A DNA stretch of 64,000 bases from Chryseobacterium sp. W4I1. Lineage in GTDB: Bacteria > Bacteroidota > Bacteroidia > Flavobacteriales > Weeksellaceae. Positions within the stretch are counted from its first letter, which is position 1. Each line of letters opens with the position of its first letter. The notes under the pieces were generated by a model. It was not told the DNA's origin, made no database searches, and saw nothing but the letters and a program-made list of their open reading frames with translations. The translations under genes were made by a program, and so were the position numbers. Location: assembly GCF_030816115.1 (NCBI RefSeq), contig NZ_JAUSXQ010000001.1:3949001-4013000 (forward strand). Reading direction: 5' to 3'. Of the stretch, positions 15,326-23,384 are shown piece by piece.

Positions 15326-16207
15326 TTACTTTTTCAAACCCATAATCTGGTGAACATTCTTTTCAATATTCTGTGCCAATGCCTCCATAGGAATATCGTT
15401 TTCATCATTATTAAAAGGATCTTCAATTTCTTCTGCAATCAGCTCAAGGCTCATTAGAACGTAATATACAAATACGGTCAGCGGAATCATCAGAAGCCCG
15501 ATGGTAATCACATATGCCACCGGAAGTGCCAGTACATATAAGATGATAAATTTCTTCACAAACGACGAATAAGAGTAAGGAATAGGCGTGTTTTTAATTC
15601 TTTCGCAACCGCCACATACATCCAGAAACCCGGAAACCTGAGTATCCAGATACAGCATTTCAATATCTGAGATCTTACCTTCCTTTTTCAACTGGTTCAG
15701 TTTATGCGTTAAAAGAATAACAATTTCACTGGGACCGTGATGTTTCAGCGATTTTTCAATTTCAGAATAATCCTCGTCCAAAGCCAGTCTTGTAGATTCT
15801 TTAGAAAGATGTTTAGCCAGAAAATGAGGAAAATACTTTAAATACCTTGCAATTTGCTCTGCATCCTGGCGGTCTTCTCCTAAAATAGCATTGATCTTTA
15901 TGGCAAAATTTCGGGTGTCATTCACCAGTTTTCCCCAAAGTTTTCTGCCTTCCCACCATCTGTCATACGCTGTATTCGTTCTGAAAACCAGCAGTAATGA
16001 AAGTACAAAACCCAATAAAGAATGAATCATTCCTACATTACTGACCCCTGACTTTGTGGTAAGATGAAGATATTCCACTTCCAGATACTGGATTCCCCAG
16101 GAGTAAAGTCCCACTAGGATCATTGTTGGAAAAAGAATCTTCATGGTATCGCTTTTGTGCATACTGAGAAGAATCTTCAGAAAATGTTTGGTATTGTAGG
16201 CTCTCAT
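15326..16207 (-). CDS. Bestrophin family (UPF0187/YneE) ion channel
   Basis: This 293-residue inner-membrane protein matches the bacterial bestrophin family, which forms pentameric ion channels. Visible features are the second membrane segment VSNVGMIHSLLGFVLSLLLVF followed by the signature RTNTAYDRWWEGRKLWGKL, and a further pair of segments FIILYVLALPVAYVITIGL and LMIPLTVFVYYVLMSLELIAEEIEDPF. The acidic ELIAEEIEDPF stretch after the last helix is conserved in the family. It is likely monocistronic. Ion selectivity cannot be read from the sequence. Confidence 0.9.
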   Translation of the reverse strand: MRAYNTKHFLKILLSMHKSDTMKILFPTMILVGLYSWGIQYLEVEYLHLTTKSGVSNVGMIHSLLGFVLSLLLVFRTNTAYDRWWEGRKLWGKLVNDTRNFAIKINAILGEDRQDAEQIARYLKYFPHFLAKHLSKESTRLALDEDYSEIEKSLKHHGPSEIVILLTHKLNQLKKEGKISDIEMLYLDTQVSGFLDVCGGCERIKNTPIPYSYSSFVKKFIILYVLALPVAYVITIGLLMIPLTVFVYYVLMSLELIAEEIEDPFNNDENDIPMEALAQNIEKNVHQIMGLKK

Positions 16208-16370
16208 AAACTGACGTGTCTCACAAAGATAATTTTTTCATTTGAGCTCAGCTTTATCAACAGCTTAAAATTAAGTTTAAAATGAAAATTTGACAGTTCA
16301 TCTCTGTTTTTTAATTTTCACAGATTTCAAAAAAACACTATTTTTATTTCGTACTAAATAACAATATAAG

Positions 16371-17240
16371 ATGATCCTCGAAAACGTAGATACAGTTAAC
16401 GATATCAGTAAAGAAGATTTTCAGAAAAATTATTTCAAAAAGCACAAGCCGCTTCTGATCAAAAATTTTGCGGCCAGATGGGATGCTTTTGACCAATGGA
16501 ATCTCGCCTATATCCGTGAAAAAGCCGGAGACCAGGATGTTCCGCTGTATGATAACAAGCCTGCAGATGCTTCTAAAAGCTCAGATGCACCGGTGACGAA
16601 TATGAAAATGAAGGATTATATCGACAGGATAAAAAGTGGACCTTCAGATTTACGTATCTTTTTCTATATCATTACAGACAGGCTTCCTGAACTGCTGAAA
16701 AACTTTACCTATCCTGACTTGGGAATAAAATTTTTTAAGAGGCTCCCAACTCTTTTCTTTGGGGGAAGTGAGGCCCATGTCTTGATGCATTACGATGTGG
16801 ATCTTGGAGACTTTTTACATATTCATTTCGAGGGAAAAAAGAGAATCCTTTTATTTGATCAGAAACAGTCTGCCTTCTTATATAAAGTACCGCTTTCCGT
16901 TCATACCGTTTATGATATAGACTATGAAAATCCGGATTATGAAAAGTTTCCGGCCCTACAATATGCTAAAGGATATGAGATTTTTATGGAACATGGAGAT
17001 GCTCTTTTCATTCCCGGGGCATTCTGGCATTTTAACAGGTATCTGGAACCGGGGTTTTCTATGTCGCTTAGAGCACTTCCTAACAAGCCGGGTGTTTTTG
17101 CCAATATGATGTACCATGTTTTTATCATGAGATATACGGACAAACTTCTTCGTAAGTTGTTTAAGGCTAACTGGGTGAATTACAAGCAGAAATGGGCGTA
17201 TGAAAAAGGGACCGAAGCTTTTGAAAAGAAAAGGAAATAG
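16371..17240 (+). CDS. Cupin-like (cupin_8/JmjC-type) protein
   Basis: This 289-residue cytosolic protein looks like a JmjC-related cupin_8 dioxygenase. The N-terminal region has FQKNYFKKHKPLLIKNFAARW, which is the usual start of the family. The HxD metal motif is in VLMHYDVDLGDFLH, and the distal histidine is in GDALFIPGAFWHFNR. These residues would bind iron and 2-oxoglutarate, so a hydroxylase acting on protein or a small molecule is likely. The C-terminal tail is basic. The substrate is unknown. Confidence 0.85.
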   Translation: MILENVDTVNDISKEDFQKNYFKKHKPLLIKNFAARWDAFDQWNLAYIREKAGDQDVPLYDNKPADASKSSDAPVTNMKMKDYIDRIKSGPSDLRIFFYIITDRLPELLKNFTYPDLGIKFFKRLPTLFFGGSEAHVLMHYDVDLGDFLHIHFEGKKRILLFDQKQSAFLYKVPLSVHTVYDIDYENPDYEKFPALQYAKGYEIFMEHGDALFIPGAFWHFNRYLEPGFSMSLRALPNKPGVFANMMYHVFIMRYTDKLLRKLFKANWVNYKQKWAYEKGTEAFEKKRK

Positions 17241-17402
17241 TCTGGAAGGCTGAAGAGGGAAGCTGGAAGTTACTGTTTCCCTAATACTTCTTGCTATGAT
17301 TGTAATTCAAGAAGATCAATGCTAAAAAAATTAATTAAAAAAATATTCAGTCGTTTTGTAGAACTTTGGAAACTTCCATCTTCTGGCATCCATCTCCCAT
17401 CT
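17241..17402. repeat. Intergenic imperfect inverted repeat between convergent genes, copy 1
   Basis: The left part has GGAAGCTGGAAGTTACTGTT followed by CCCTAATACTTCTTG. The right part, near 17369-17402, has ACTTCCATCTTC and CATCTCCCATCTTTATT. Read inverted, the ends share the word GGAAGATGGAAGT. Similar arrangements occur at 32085-32244 and 53512-53727, also between convergent genes. No reading frame of note lies inside. Confidence 0.6.
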
Positions 17403-17933
17403 TTATTCATTAATAAGTCCAAAAATTTTAGCATCTACAAACTTTCCTTTTTCAAAAAAATAATCACGGAGTGTTCCCTCATCCTTAAAATTTAAAGATT
17501 GTAAAAGCTTCTCAGAAGAAATATTTGAAGGATCTATAAACGCATCAACCCTATGAAGCCGCATGCTTTCAAAACCGAATATCAGAATGGGAAGAATAGC
17601 TTCTTTCATGTAAGAGTTTCTCCAGAATTTCGGATTCAGCTCATATCCGATCTCTGCCCGGAAATGCTCACGGGACCAATTGTGGTAGCCACAGGTTCCT
17701 ATCACCTTCTTTTCAGATTTTAATTCCAGAGCCCAACGAAATCCTTTACCTTTTTCAAACTCGCCATTAAAGTGGTTGATAATATTTTGGGCGTCTTCCA
17801 GTGTTTTAAAGATTTCCAGGTCATAATATTCCATCACTTTATCCTGGGAAAAATATTCAAAGAGGTCTGCTGAATCAGTAGATGTCAGCTGTCTTAGTAA
17901 GAGTCTTTCTGTTTCCAGAACAGGATAAATCAT
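17403..17933 (-). CDS. GNAT family acetyltransferase, RimJ/RimL type
   Basis: This 176-residue cytosolic enzyme would transfer an acetyl group from acetyl-CoA to an amine, possibly a protein N-terminus. It has the family opening ETERLLLRQLTSTDSADLFEYF, a central KKVIGTCGYHNWSREHFRAEIGYEL, and the helix-strand region with FGFESMRLHRVDAFIDPSN. It closes with SLNFKDEGTLRDYFF and DAKIFGLI, the RimJ/RimL pattern. Length is typical. The acceptor substrate is unknown. Confidence 0.9.
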   Translation of the reverse strand: MIYPVLETERLLLRQLTSTDSADLFEYFSQDKVMEYYDLEIFKTLEDAQNIINHFNGEFEKGKGFRWALELKSEKKVIGTCGYHNWSREHFRAEIGYELNPKFWRNSYMKEAILPILIFGFESMRLHRVDAFIDPSNISSEKLLQSLNFKDEGTLRDYFFEKGKFVDAKIFGLINE

Positions 17934-18051
17934 AGAAATTTTTTTACTTAAAAATACAATAAATATTTTGTTCAGAACATATAAGTGTCGTTTTTGGTCT
18001 CCATATTGAGAATAATTTCATCACATATCACAACCCTGCCTATATTTTATT

Positions 18052-18059
18052 TAAATTTG
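18052..18059 (+). promoter_or_regulatory. -7 promoter box of mutS
   Basis: TAAATTTG matches TAnnTTTG 16 bases before the mutS start, implying a very short leader. A well-spaced -33 element was not found. Confidence 0.45.
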
Positions 18060-18075
18060 GGGCTCATTTTTTATT

Positions 18076-20667
18076 ATGGCAAAAGCAACGAAGAAAGAAA
18101 CCCCGTTAATGACGCAGTACAATACCATAAAGGCGAAATATCCTGATGCGCTTTTGTTATTCAGAGTAGGAGACTTTTATGAAACCTTCGGGCAGGATGC
18201 TGTAAGAACATCCCAGATCCTTGGAATTGTTCTTACCAAAAGAGCCAATGGGGATGGGCATATAGAGCTGGCGGGATTCCCGCATCATTCCGTAGATTCC
18301 TATTTGCCAAAACTGGTGAGAGCCGGAATGAGAGTTGCCATCTGTGATCAATTGGAAGATCCGAAAATGGTCAAAGGAATAGTTAAGAGAGGTGTTACGG
18401 AGCTTGTAACCCCCGGAGTTACTTTCAACGACCAGGTTTTAAATTCAAAAAAGAACAATTTCTTGCTTTCCCTTCACAAAGAAAAAGAAAAGTACGGGAT
18501 TGCCATGGTGGATGTTTCTACCGGTGAATTTTTGGTTAGTGAGGGGAATTTAGACAAAATTCTTCATATCGTTAATACTTTTGATCCCAGTGAAATCGTA
18601 TTTCAGAGAAGCGTTCAATTGCCGGAACAGCTTAAAAATAAAAGTGCCTTTAAGCTTGAAGACTGGGCGTTCCAGTATAATTTTGCTTATGAAAAACTAA
18701 CCTCTCATTTTAAAACCAATTCTTTAAAAGGTTTTGGAGTCGAAAACTTCCCGCTTGCCATAACCGCAGCAGGAGCTATTTTCGCTTACTTAGTGGAAGA
18801 TACCCACCACAACCTTCTTGCGCATATTACAAAGCTTCAGATCATTCCGCAGGAAGATTACCTGATGATGGATAATTTTACATTAAGAAACCTTGAAATT
18901 GTATATCCAAGCAATCCGCAGGGGAAATCGCTGCTGGATATTATAGATAAAACATCTACCCCAATGGGTGGAAGGCTCTTGAGAAGAAGAATTATTCTTC
19001 CTTTAAAATCTGTAGACGAGATTATGAGAAGGCTTTCCCTAATTGATTTCCTGAATGAAAATGATCATTTAAAATACGAGATCTGCCAACTGTTGAAATC
19101 TATCTCGGATCTGGACAGGCTGATGGGGAAACTCGCTGCTGAAAAGATTTGTCCAAAAGAGCTGGGATATCTGCGTCAGAGTCTGATCAATATTCACCAG
19201 ATTAAAGCATTGCTTCATCCTCATGCCGATGTTATGGCTTGGTTAGAGCCATTATTTGATATGGAAGAACTGATCAAATTTTTACAGAATCATTTGAACG
19301 AAGAGCTTCCGGTTAATCTTTCAAAAGGAAATACCATTAAAGCCAGTGTTTCCGAAGAGCTGGACCATTTGAGAAGCCTTCAAAGCAAAGGCCGTGGTTT
19401 TCTGGATGAAATGTGCCAGAGAGAAATCGAAAGAACGGGAATTTCAAGCCTTAAAATTGATTTTAATAATGTTTTCGGGTATTATATAGAAGTAAGGAAT
19501 GCTCATAAAGATAAGGTTCCAGGTGATTGGCTGAGAAAGCAGACCCTCGTGAATGCAGAACGCTATATTACAGAAGAGCTGAAAGAATATGAAAGCCAGA
19601 TCCTGGGAGCAGAAGAAAAGATAAGTGTACTGGAAAATGAGCTGTACAGAAATGTATGTGCTGAAACTATGGTCTATATGGATCAGATCCAGGGAAATTC
19701 CAATATTATTGCGCAGCTTGATGTAGCTGCAGGATTATCGGAACTGGCTGTTTCTGAAAGTTATACAAAACCGGTGCTTAATCAAGGGTATGCTATTGAT
19801 CTTAAAGAAGCAAGGCATCCCATCATTGAAAATGCTCTTCCTTTAGGCGAAAAATATATCCCGAATGACATCTTTTTAGATAAAGATTCGCAGCAGATCA
19901 TTATGGTGACAGGGCCCAATATGGCGGGTAAATCTGCCATTCTGCGGCAGACAGCTATTGTATGTCTTTTAGCTCAGATAGGAAGTTTTGTTCCTGCAAA
20001 ACATGCCGAGATCGGAGTTTTGGATAAAATCTTTACAAGGGTAGGCGCTACGGATAATATTTCTGCAGGAGAATCTACCTTCATGGTGGAAATGAACGAA
20101 GCGGCTAATATCCTCAATAATATTTCAGAACGCAGCCTGATCCTATTGGACGAGATTGGAAGAGGAACATCCACTTATGATGGGGTTTCTATTGCATGGG
20201 CAATTGCAGAATACCTTCACCAGCATCCTACACAGGCAAAAACACTGTTTGCAACGCATTATCATGAGCTGAATGAAATGACGGTGAATTTTGAAAGAGT
20301 AAAGAATTTCCACGTTTCCATACAGGAGAACAAAGGGAATATTATCTTTTTAAGAAAACTGATTCCCGGGGGAAGTGAGCATAGTTTCGGTATTCATGTA
20401 GCGAAACTGGCGGGAATGCCTGCAAAGGTGGTAAACAGAGCCAATGAAATTCTGAAAACCCTGGAAGCTAGCCGTTCGCAGACCACCAGTACTTCTGAAA
20501 GTATTAAAAGAGTAACAGAGGAAAATATGCAGCTTTCTTTTTTCCAGCTTGACGATCCTGTTTTGGAGAACATCCGCGAAGAGCTGACGAAAATAGATAT
20601 CAATACTTTGACACCTATTGAAGCTTTAATGAAGCTGAATTCGATAAAAAAAATGATTGGAGGTTAG
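18076..20667 (+). CDS. mutS: DNA mismatch repair protein MutS
   Basis: This 863-residue ATPase recognises mismatches and small loops and recruits MutL. The N-terminal mismatch-binding motif is LFRVGDFYETFGQDA, with the conserved Phe and Glu. The connector, lever and clamp regions follow. The ATPase domain shows Walker A GPNMAGKS at 613-620, then STFMVEMNEAANIL, the Walker B LILLDEIGRGTSTYDG and the ATHYHEL switch. The C-terminal GIHVAKLAGMPAKVVNRA helix-turn-helix is present. Length is normal for MutS1. It has its own promoter-like box and ends in a hairpin terminator containing its stop codon, so it is monocistronic. Confidence 0.98.
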   Translation: MAKATKKETPLMTQYNTIKAKYPDALLLFRVGDFYETFGQDAVRTSQILGIVLTKRANGDGHIELAGFPHHSVDSYLPKLVRAGMRVAICDQLEDPKMVKGIVKRGVTELVTPGVTFNDQVLNSKKNNFLLSLHKEKEKYGIAMVDVSTGEFLVSEGNLDKILHIVNTFDPSEIVFQRSVQLPEQLKNKSAFKLEDWAFQYNFAYEKLTSHFKTNSLKGFGVENFPLAITAAGAIFAYLVEDTHHNLLAHITKLQIIPQEDYLMMDNFTLRNLEIVYPSNPQGKSLLDIIDKTSTPMGGRLLRRRIILPLKSVDEIMRRLSLIDFLNENDHLKYEICQLLKSISDLDRLMGKLAAEKICPKELGYLRQSLINIHQIKALLHPHADVMAWLEPLFDMEELIKFLQNHLNEELPVNLSKGNTIKASVSEELDHLRSLQSKGRGFLDEMCQREIERTGISSLKIDFNNVFGYYIEVRNAHKDKVPGDWLRKQTLVNAERYITEELKEYESQILGAEEKISVLENELYRNVCAETMVYMDQIQGNSNIIAQLDVAAGLSELAVSESYTKPVLNQGYAIDLKEARHPIIENALPLGEKYIPNDIFLDKDSQQIIMVTGPNMAGKSAILRQTAIVCLLAQIGSFVPAKHAEIGVLDKIFTRVGATDNISAGESTFMVEMNEAANILNNISERSLILLDEIGRGTSTYDGVSIAWAIAEYLHQHPTQAKTLFATHYHELNEMTVNFERVKNFHVSIQENKGNIIFLRKLIPGGSEHSFGIHVAKLAGMPAKVVNRANEILKTLEASRSQTTSTSESIKRVTEENMQLSFFQLDDPVLENIREELTKIDINTLTPIEALMKLNSIKKMIGG

Positions 20668-20684
20668 CTCCAATCATTTTTTTT
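20653..20684. terminator. Bidirectional terminator after mutS
   Basis: ATGATTGGAG pairs perfectly with CTCCAATCAT around GTTAG. T-runs follow on the forward strand (eight or more), and a run of A's before the stem gives T's on the reverse strand. The mutS stop TAG is in the loop, and the reverse peptide gene stops four bases beyond. Confidence 0.9.
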
Positions 20685-20687
20685 ATT

Positions 20688-20849
20688 TTAACAGCAATAT
20701 CCGTCTCTGCCTTTCGGTCCGACAATCATAAAATGACTGCTTACCCCTCTGAGTTTGCATAGATCTCCTGAACATGAAGCAGCGCCTCCGTTGATTTCTT
20801 TCAGCTCTTTTTTCGTGAGCTTTCTGTTTTGGATGTTTGAATTTTTCAT
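20688..20849 (-). CDS. Bacteriocin-like double-glycine leader peptide 1
   Basis: This 53-residue peptide begins MKNSNIQNRKLTKKELKEI and then NGG, a leader with the Leu/Glu-Leu-Ile pattern and Gly-Gly cleavage site used by C39-type ABC exporters. The predicted core after Gly-Gly is about 31 residues, starts AASCSGDLCKLRG, and ends DGYCC. It contains four cysteines. It is a close relative of the next gene upstream, with which it shares leader and C-terminus, and a 23-base gap suggests co-transcription. Such peptides are common in Chryseobacterium and are labelled bacteriocin-like. No maturation or export gene lies beside it. Activity is unknown. Confidence 0.82.
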   Translation of the reverse strand: MKNSNIQNRKLTKKELKEINGGAASCSGDLCKLRGVSSHFMIVGPKGRDGYCC

Positions 20850-20872
20850 ATGATTCTGATTTAATTAAATAC

Positions 20873-21037
20873 TTAACAGCAATACCCGTCCTGAACGCCA
20901 TAAACACCATACAATTCCTCTCCGGTTGCCGGATCAATACAGCTTACGACTCTTGGACAGACAGGTCTTTTTCCACCACTGATTTCTTTCAGTTCATTTT
21001 TTGAAAGCTTTCTTTTTTGAAAATCTGATTTTTTCAT
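20873..21037 (-). CDS. Bacteriocin-like double-glycine leader peptide 2
   Basis: This 54-residue peptide starts MKKSDFQKRKLSKNELKEI, then SGG, so the leader is nearly the same as in its downstream neighbour. The core, KRPVCPRVVSCIDPATGEE and on to DGYCC, differs in the middle but keeps four cysteines, including the terminal Cys-Cys. The leader and the last residues are conserved while the centre diverges, which is the pattern expected of paralogous secreted peptides under diversifying change. It is the first of the two genes on this strand. No nearby transporter or modifying enzyme is seen. Confidence 0.82.
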   Translation of the reverse strand: MKKSDFQKRKLSKNELKEISGGKRPVCPRVVSCIDPATGEELYGVYGVQDGYCC

Positions 21038-21267
21038 AATAATTTTAATTTGGTTGAAGCTAATTTACAAATTTTCATTCAATTCAATGTGCGGTGATTA
21101 ATAAAATAATGTTAAAGTTGCTGATAAAGTAATAGTTAGTGAAATGAGAAGTAATATCAAATAATTTCTTACGGCAACATTTTTGTATACTTTTCATTCC
21201 TTCATCAAAACGGATAATAAATGTAAGGCAGTTATTTTCAATGACAATTAATCACTATTTTTGAATC

Positions 21268-21756
21268 ATGAAAAATGTATTAACCCTATTGGCTGTATTT
21301 CTATGCTTTACGGCTTCTATTGCCCAGCAGGCAGAAGTATCTTCCTTGAAATATGAAGATCTTGAAAAGCGCATTCAAAAAGAGAATGATAAAATTCTGG
21401 TTGTCAATTTCTGGGCAACTACCTGTGCGCCATGTGTAAAAGAGCTTCCACATTTTATGGAACTCAACAATAAGTACAAGGATAACCCGAAATTTAAAAT
21501 GATCCTCGTTTCACTGGACAGACAGATTGATAAGGACAGAGTGGTGAAGTTCATCAAAAATAAAAACCTTACTGCAGAAGTGGTGCTGCTGGATGACAAT
21601 AAAAGGATGAATACCTGGATCCCCAGATTTGAAAAAAACTGGGATGGAAATATTCCTGTCACCATCTTCTATAAAAAAGGAGAAAAAGTATATTTCAATG
21701 ACGGCGAAATGAACAAAGAAGACCTGGAAAAGACAATCAACGATAATTTACAATAA
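21268..21756 (+). CDS. Exported TlpA-like thioredoxin-fold protein (CAPC)
   Basis: This 162-residue protein has a signal peptide (KNVLTLLAVFLCFTASIAQQ) and a thioredoxin fold with the active site WATTCAPCVKELP, Cys53 and Cys56. Later, NIPVTIFYKKGEKVYF carries the cis-proline. It would act in the periplasm as a thiol-disulfide reductase, as TlpA/ResA-type proteins do in cytochrome maturation or oxidative stress. The next gene begins seven bases after its stop and is also thioredoxin-like, so the two form an operon. A TATTTTTG box lies directly upstream but very close to the ATG. Confidence 0.88.
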   Translation: MKNVLTLLAVFLCFTASIAQQAEVSSLKYEDLEKRIQKENDKILVVNFWATTCAPCVKELPHFMELNNKYKDNPKFKMILVSLDRQIDKDRVVKFIKNKNLTAEVVLLDDNKRMNTWIPRFEKNWDGNIPVTIFYKKGEKVYFNDGEMNKEDLEKTINDNLQ

Positions 21757-21763
21757 AAATAAT

Positions 21764-22420
21764 ATGAAAAACCTGAAATTTTTAATGTTGGCATTTATTG
21801 CCGGAATCGGGCTGCTGAGCTTTACTTCATCAGGCCTTGATAAAGATTCGGTACGGAAAGAAAATACTTCCGGTTCGAAAGGGTACGAAGTCGGAGATGA
21901 AGCAGCTGATTTTAAACTGAAAAATACCGACGGAAAAATGGTTTCCTTAAGTGATTTTAAAAGTGCAAAAGGATTTATTGTCGTTTTCACCTGCAATCAC
22001 TGTCCCTATGCTAAAAAATATGAAGATAGAATTGTTGAGCTAGATAAAAAATTTAAAAACCAGGGTTATCCGGTTATTGCCGTTAATCCGAACGATCCTA
22101 CTATACAGCCTGAAGACGGTTACCAGCAAATGATTGAGAGAGCCAAACAGAAAGGTTTTACGTTTCCTTATCTGGTGGATGAAGGACAGAAGATCTATCC
22201 TTTGTACGGAGCCACAAAAACACCCCACGTCTTTGTTCTGCAGAAAGAAAACGGAAAGAATATTGTAAAATACATCGGTGCTATCGACAATAACTACGAT
22301 AACCCGAATGATGTATCAGAATATTACGTTCAGGATGCTGTAAACGCCCTGATCAAAAATGAGCCTGTAAAAATGACAAAAACAGTAGCCATAGGATGTA
22401 CAATTAAAGTAAAGAAATAA
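21764..22420 (+). CDS. Exported thioredoxin-like (redoxin/AhpC-TSA) protein with CNHC motif
   Basis: This 218-residue protein starts with a hydrophobic export segment (KNLKFLMLAFIAGIGLLSF). It has VGDEAADFKLKNTDGKMVSLSDF, the usual redoxin opening, then VVFTCNHCPYAKKYEDRIVEL with Cys-x-x-Cys. The cis-Pro region is ATKTPHVFVLQ. The CNHCPYAK active site is typical of a large Bacteroidetes and proteobacterial subgroup of AhpC/TSA-like proteins. It probably works as a periplasmic disulfide reductase together with the preceding gene. A terminator follows. The substrate is unknown. Confidence 0.87.
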   Translation: MKNLKFLMLAFIAGIGLLSFTSSGLDKDSVRKENTSGSKGYEVGDEAADFKLKNTDGKMVSLSDFKSAKGFIVVFTCNHCPYAKKYEDRIVELDKKFKNQGYPVIAVNPNDPTIQPEDGYQQMIERAKQKGFTFPYLVDEGQKIYPLYGATKTPHVFVLQKENGKNIVKYIGAIDNNYDNPNDVSEYYVQDAVNALIKNEPVKMTKTVAIGCTIKVKK

Positions 22421-22444
22421 TATATTTGCCTTAGGTGTTATAAG

Positions 22445-22472
22445 ATCGGTATTCTGTGAATGCCGATTTTTT
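22445..22472 (+). terminator. Terminator after the thioredoxin-like pair
   Basis: ATCGGTATTC pairs with GAATGCCGAT (one G-U pair) around TGT and is followed by six T's. Confidence 0.8.
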
Positions 22473-22507
22473 ATGAGCAAAAAAAAAAATTGCCTTATCA
22501 AATTGAG

Positions 22508-22541
22508 GAGTGGGTTTTAGCCTGCTTAACAATAATCAGCC
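22508..22541. repeat. REP-like hairpin element, degenerate copy
   Basis: GTGGGTTTTAGCCTGCTT followed by AATCAGCC strongly resembles the element at 52603-52642, which reads GCGGGTTTTAGCCCGCTT and then AATCAGCC. Here the stem is imperfect. A second GGTTTTAGCC occurs at 22549-22558. Confidence 0.55.
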
Positions 22542-22575
22542 TCTACAAGGTTTTAGCCAAATTAAAAAAAACAAG

Positions 22576-22974
22576 ATGAAATTCAGATTCAGTTTAAAGT
22601 ATTTTCTTCTCACCATCTTCATTTTCCTAACCGAAGTTTTAATTGCCACAAAACTGGCCAATATTTTCTTTGTAAGAGCCTATTTTGGTGATGTTATCGT
22701 TGTAATCCTGCTTTATACCTTTGTCAAAAGCTTTGTGAAGATGAACGATAAAAAGCTTATTCTTGGGATTTTAGTTTTTTCCTGCCTTGTAGAATTTGCG
22801 CAATACTTCCATATTGCAGAAAAACTAGGCTTCCGTCCTGGAAGCCTGATGTATATTGTTATTGGAAACTCTTTCTCATGGATTGATATCCTTTGCTATG
22901 CTGTGGGATGTATGCTTCTTTTCCTTTGGCTGAGACTTAATAATTTGAAAAAAAAGGAGGTTATTGCAGATTGA
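22576..22974 (+). CDS. DUF2809 membrane protein
   Basis: This 132-residue inner-membrane protein has four predicted helices: LKYFLLTIFIFLTEVLIAT, YFGDVIVVILLYTFVKSF, KLILGILVFSCLVEFAQYF and SWIDILCYAVGCMLLFLWL. The RAYFGDVIVVILLY and SCLVEFAQYFHI segments are typical of DUF2809. The ATG at 22576 is chosen because the frame upstream runs through a repeat element and gives an unlikely N-terminus. Its end overlaps the end of the convergent TonB-C-like gene by 14 bases. Function unknown. Confidence 0.82.
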   Translation: MKFRFSLKYFLLTIFIFLTEVLIATKLANIFFVRAYFGDVIVVILLYTFVKSFVKMNDKKLILGILVFSCLVEFAQYFHIAEKLGFRPGSLMYIVIGNSFSWIDILCYAVGCMLLFLWLRLNNLKKKEVIAD

Positions 22975-23374
22975 ATATCAAAGGCTGTCTCATGATGCTT
23001 CTGATTTTTTTGCCATTCTGTTCAGCAGGAATCCATAAGGTTTTTACCATTTTAAGTGTTCTCAGAAATTCATTCTTTACCATTGGATGTTCATAGGATT
23101 CTATTTTGATACCCACCATTTTTCCTTCCGTATCCACAATAAAAGTAGCAACCACTTTTGCACTCATGATTCCCGCTTTTACCAATGGAGCCGTTTTAAA
23201 ATTCTTTAAAATCTCATTGACAAATGCCCGGTGTCCTCCCGGAAACTCTGCAGTTTTGGTTGGCTGGGATACTGCTTCTACATTTGATTTTACACCCGGA
23301 ACTACTGTTGAGTCCTTTTGAGCAGCAATTGAAACGGTCCAAAATAATAAAATAAAAAACAGATACTTTCTCAT
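22961..23374 (-). CDS. Secreted TonB C-terminal-like small protein
   Basis: This 137-residue protein has a signal peptide (RKYLFFILLFWTVSIAAQ) and then one small domain with EFPGGHRAFVNEILKNF and VVATFIVDTEGKMVGIKI. It ends PLIFNLQ. The order (a PGG segment, an F-x-V-D-x-x-G-x-x strand turn, and a C-terminal P-hydrophobic-x-x-LNF-like end) is that of the TonB C-terminal domain, but there is no membrane anchor or Pro-rich linker. The start at 23374 gives a normal signal peptide. A similar protein lies 1.6 kb away on the same strand. Role unknown. Confidence 0.75.
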   Translation of the reverse strand: MRKYLFFILLFWTVSIAAQKDSTVVPGVKSNVEAVSQPTKTAEFPGGHRAFVNEILKNFKTAPLVKAGIMSAKVVATFIVDTEGKMVGIKIESYEHPMVKNEFLRTLKMVKTLWIPAEQNGKKIRSIMRQPLIFNLQ

Positions 23375-23384
23375 TACTTCACTA

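Noticed and set aside
22421..22472. TATATTTG box just after the thioredoxin-like gene stop, ahead of a terminator
   Set aside because: The transcript would be only about 38 bases, no -33 element is present, and the terminator is explained by the upstream operon.
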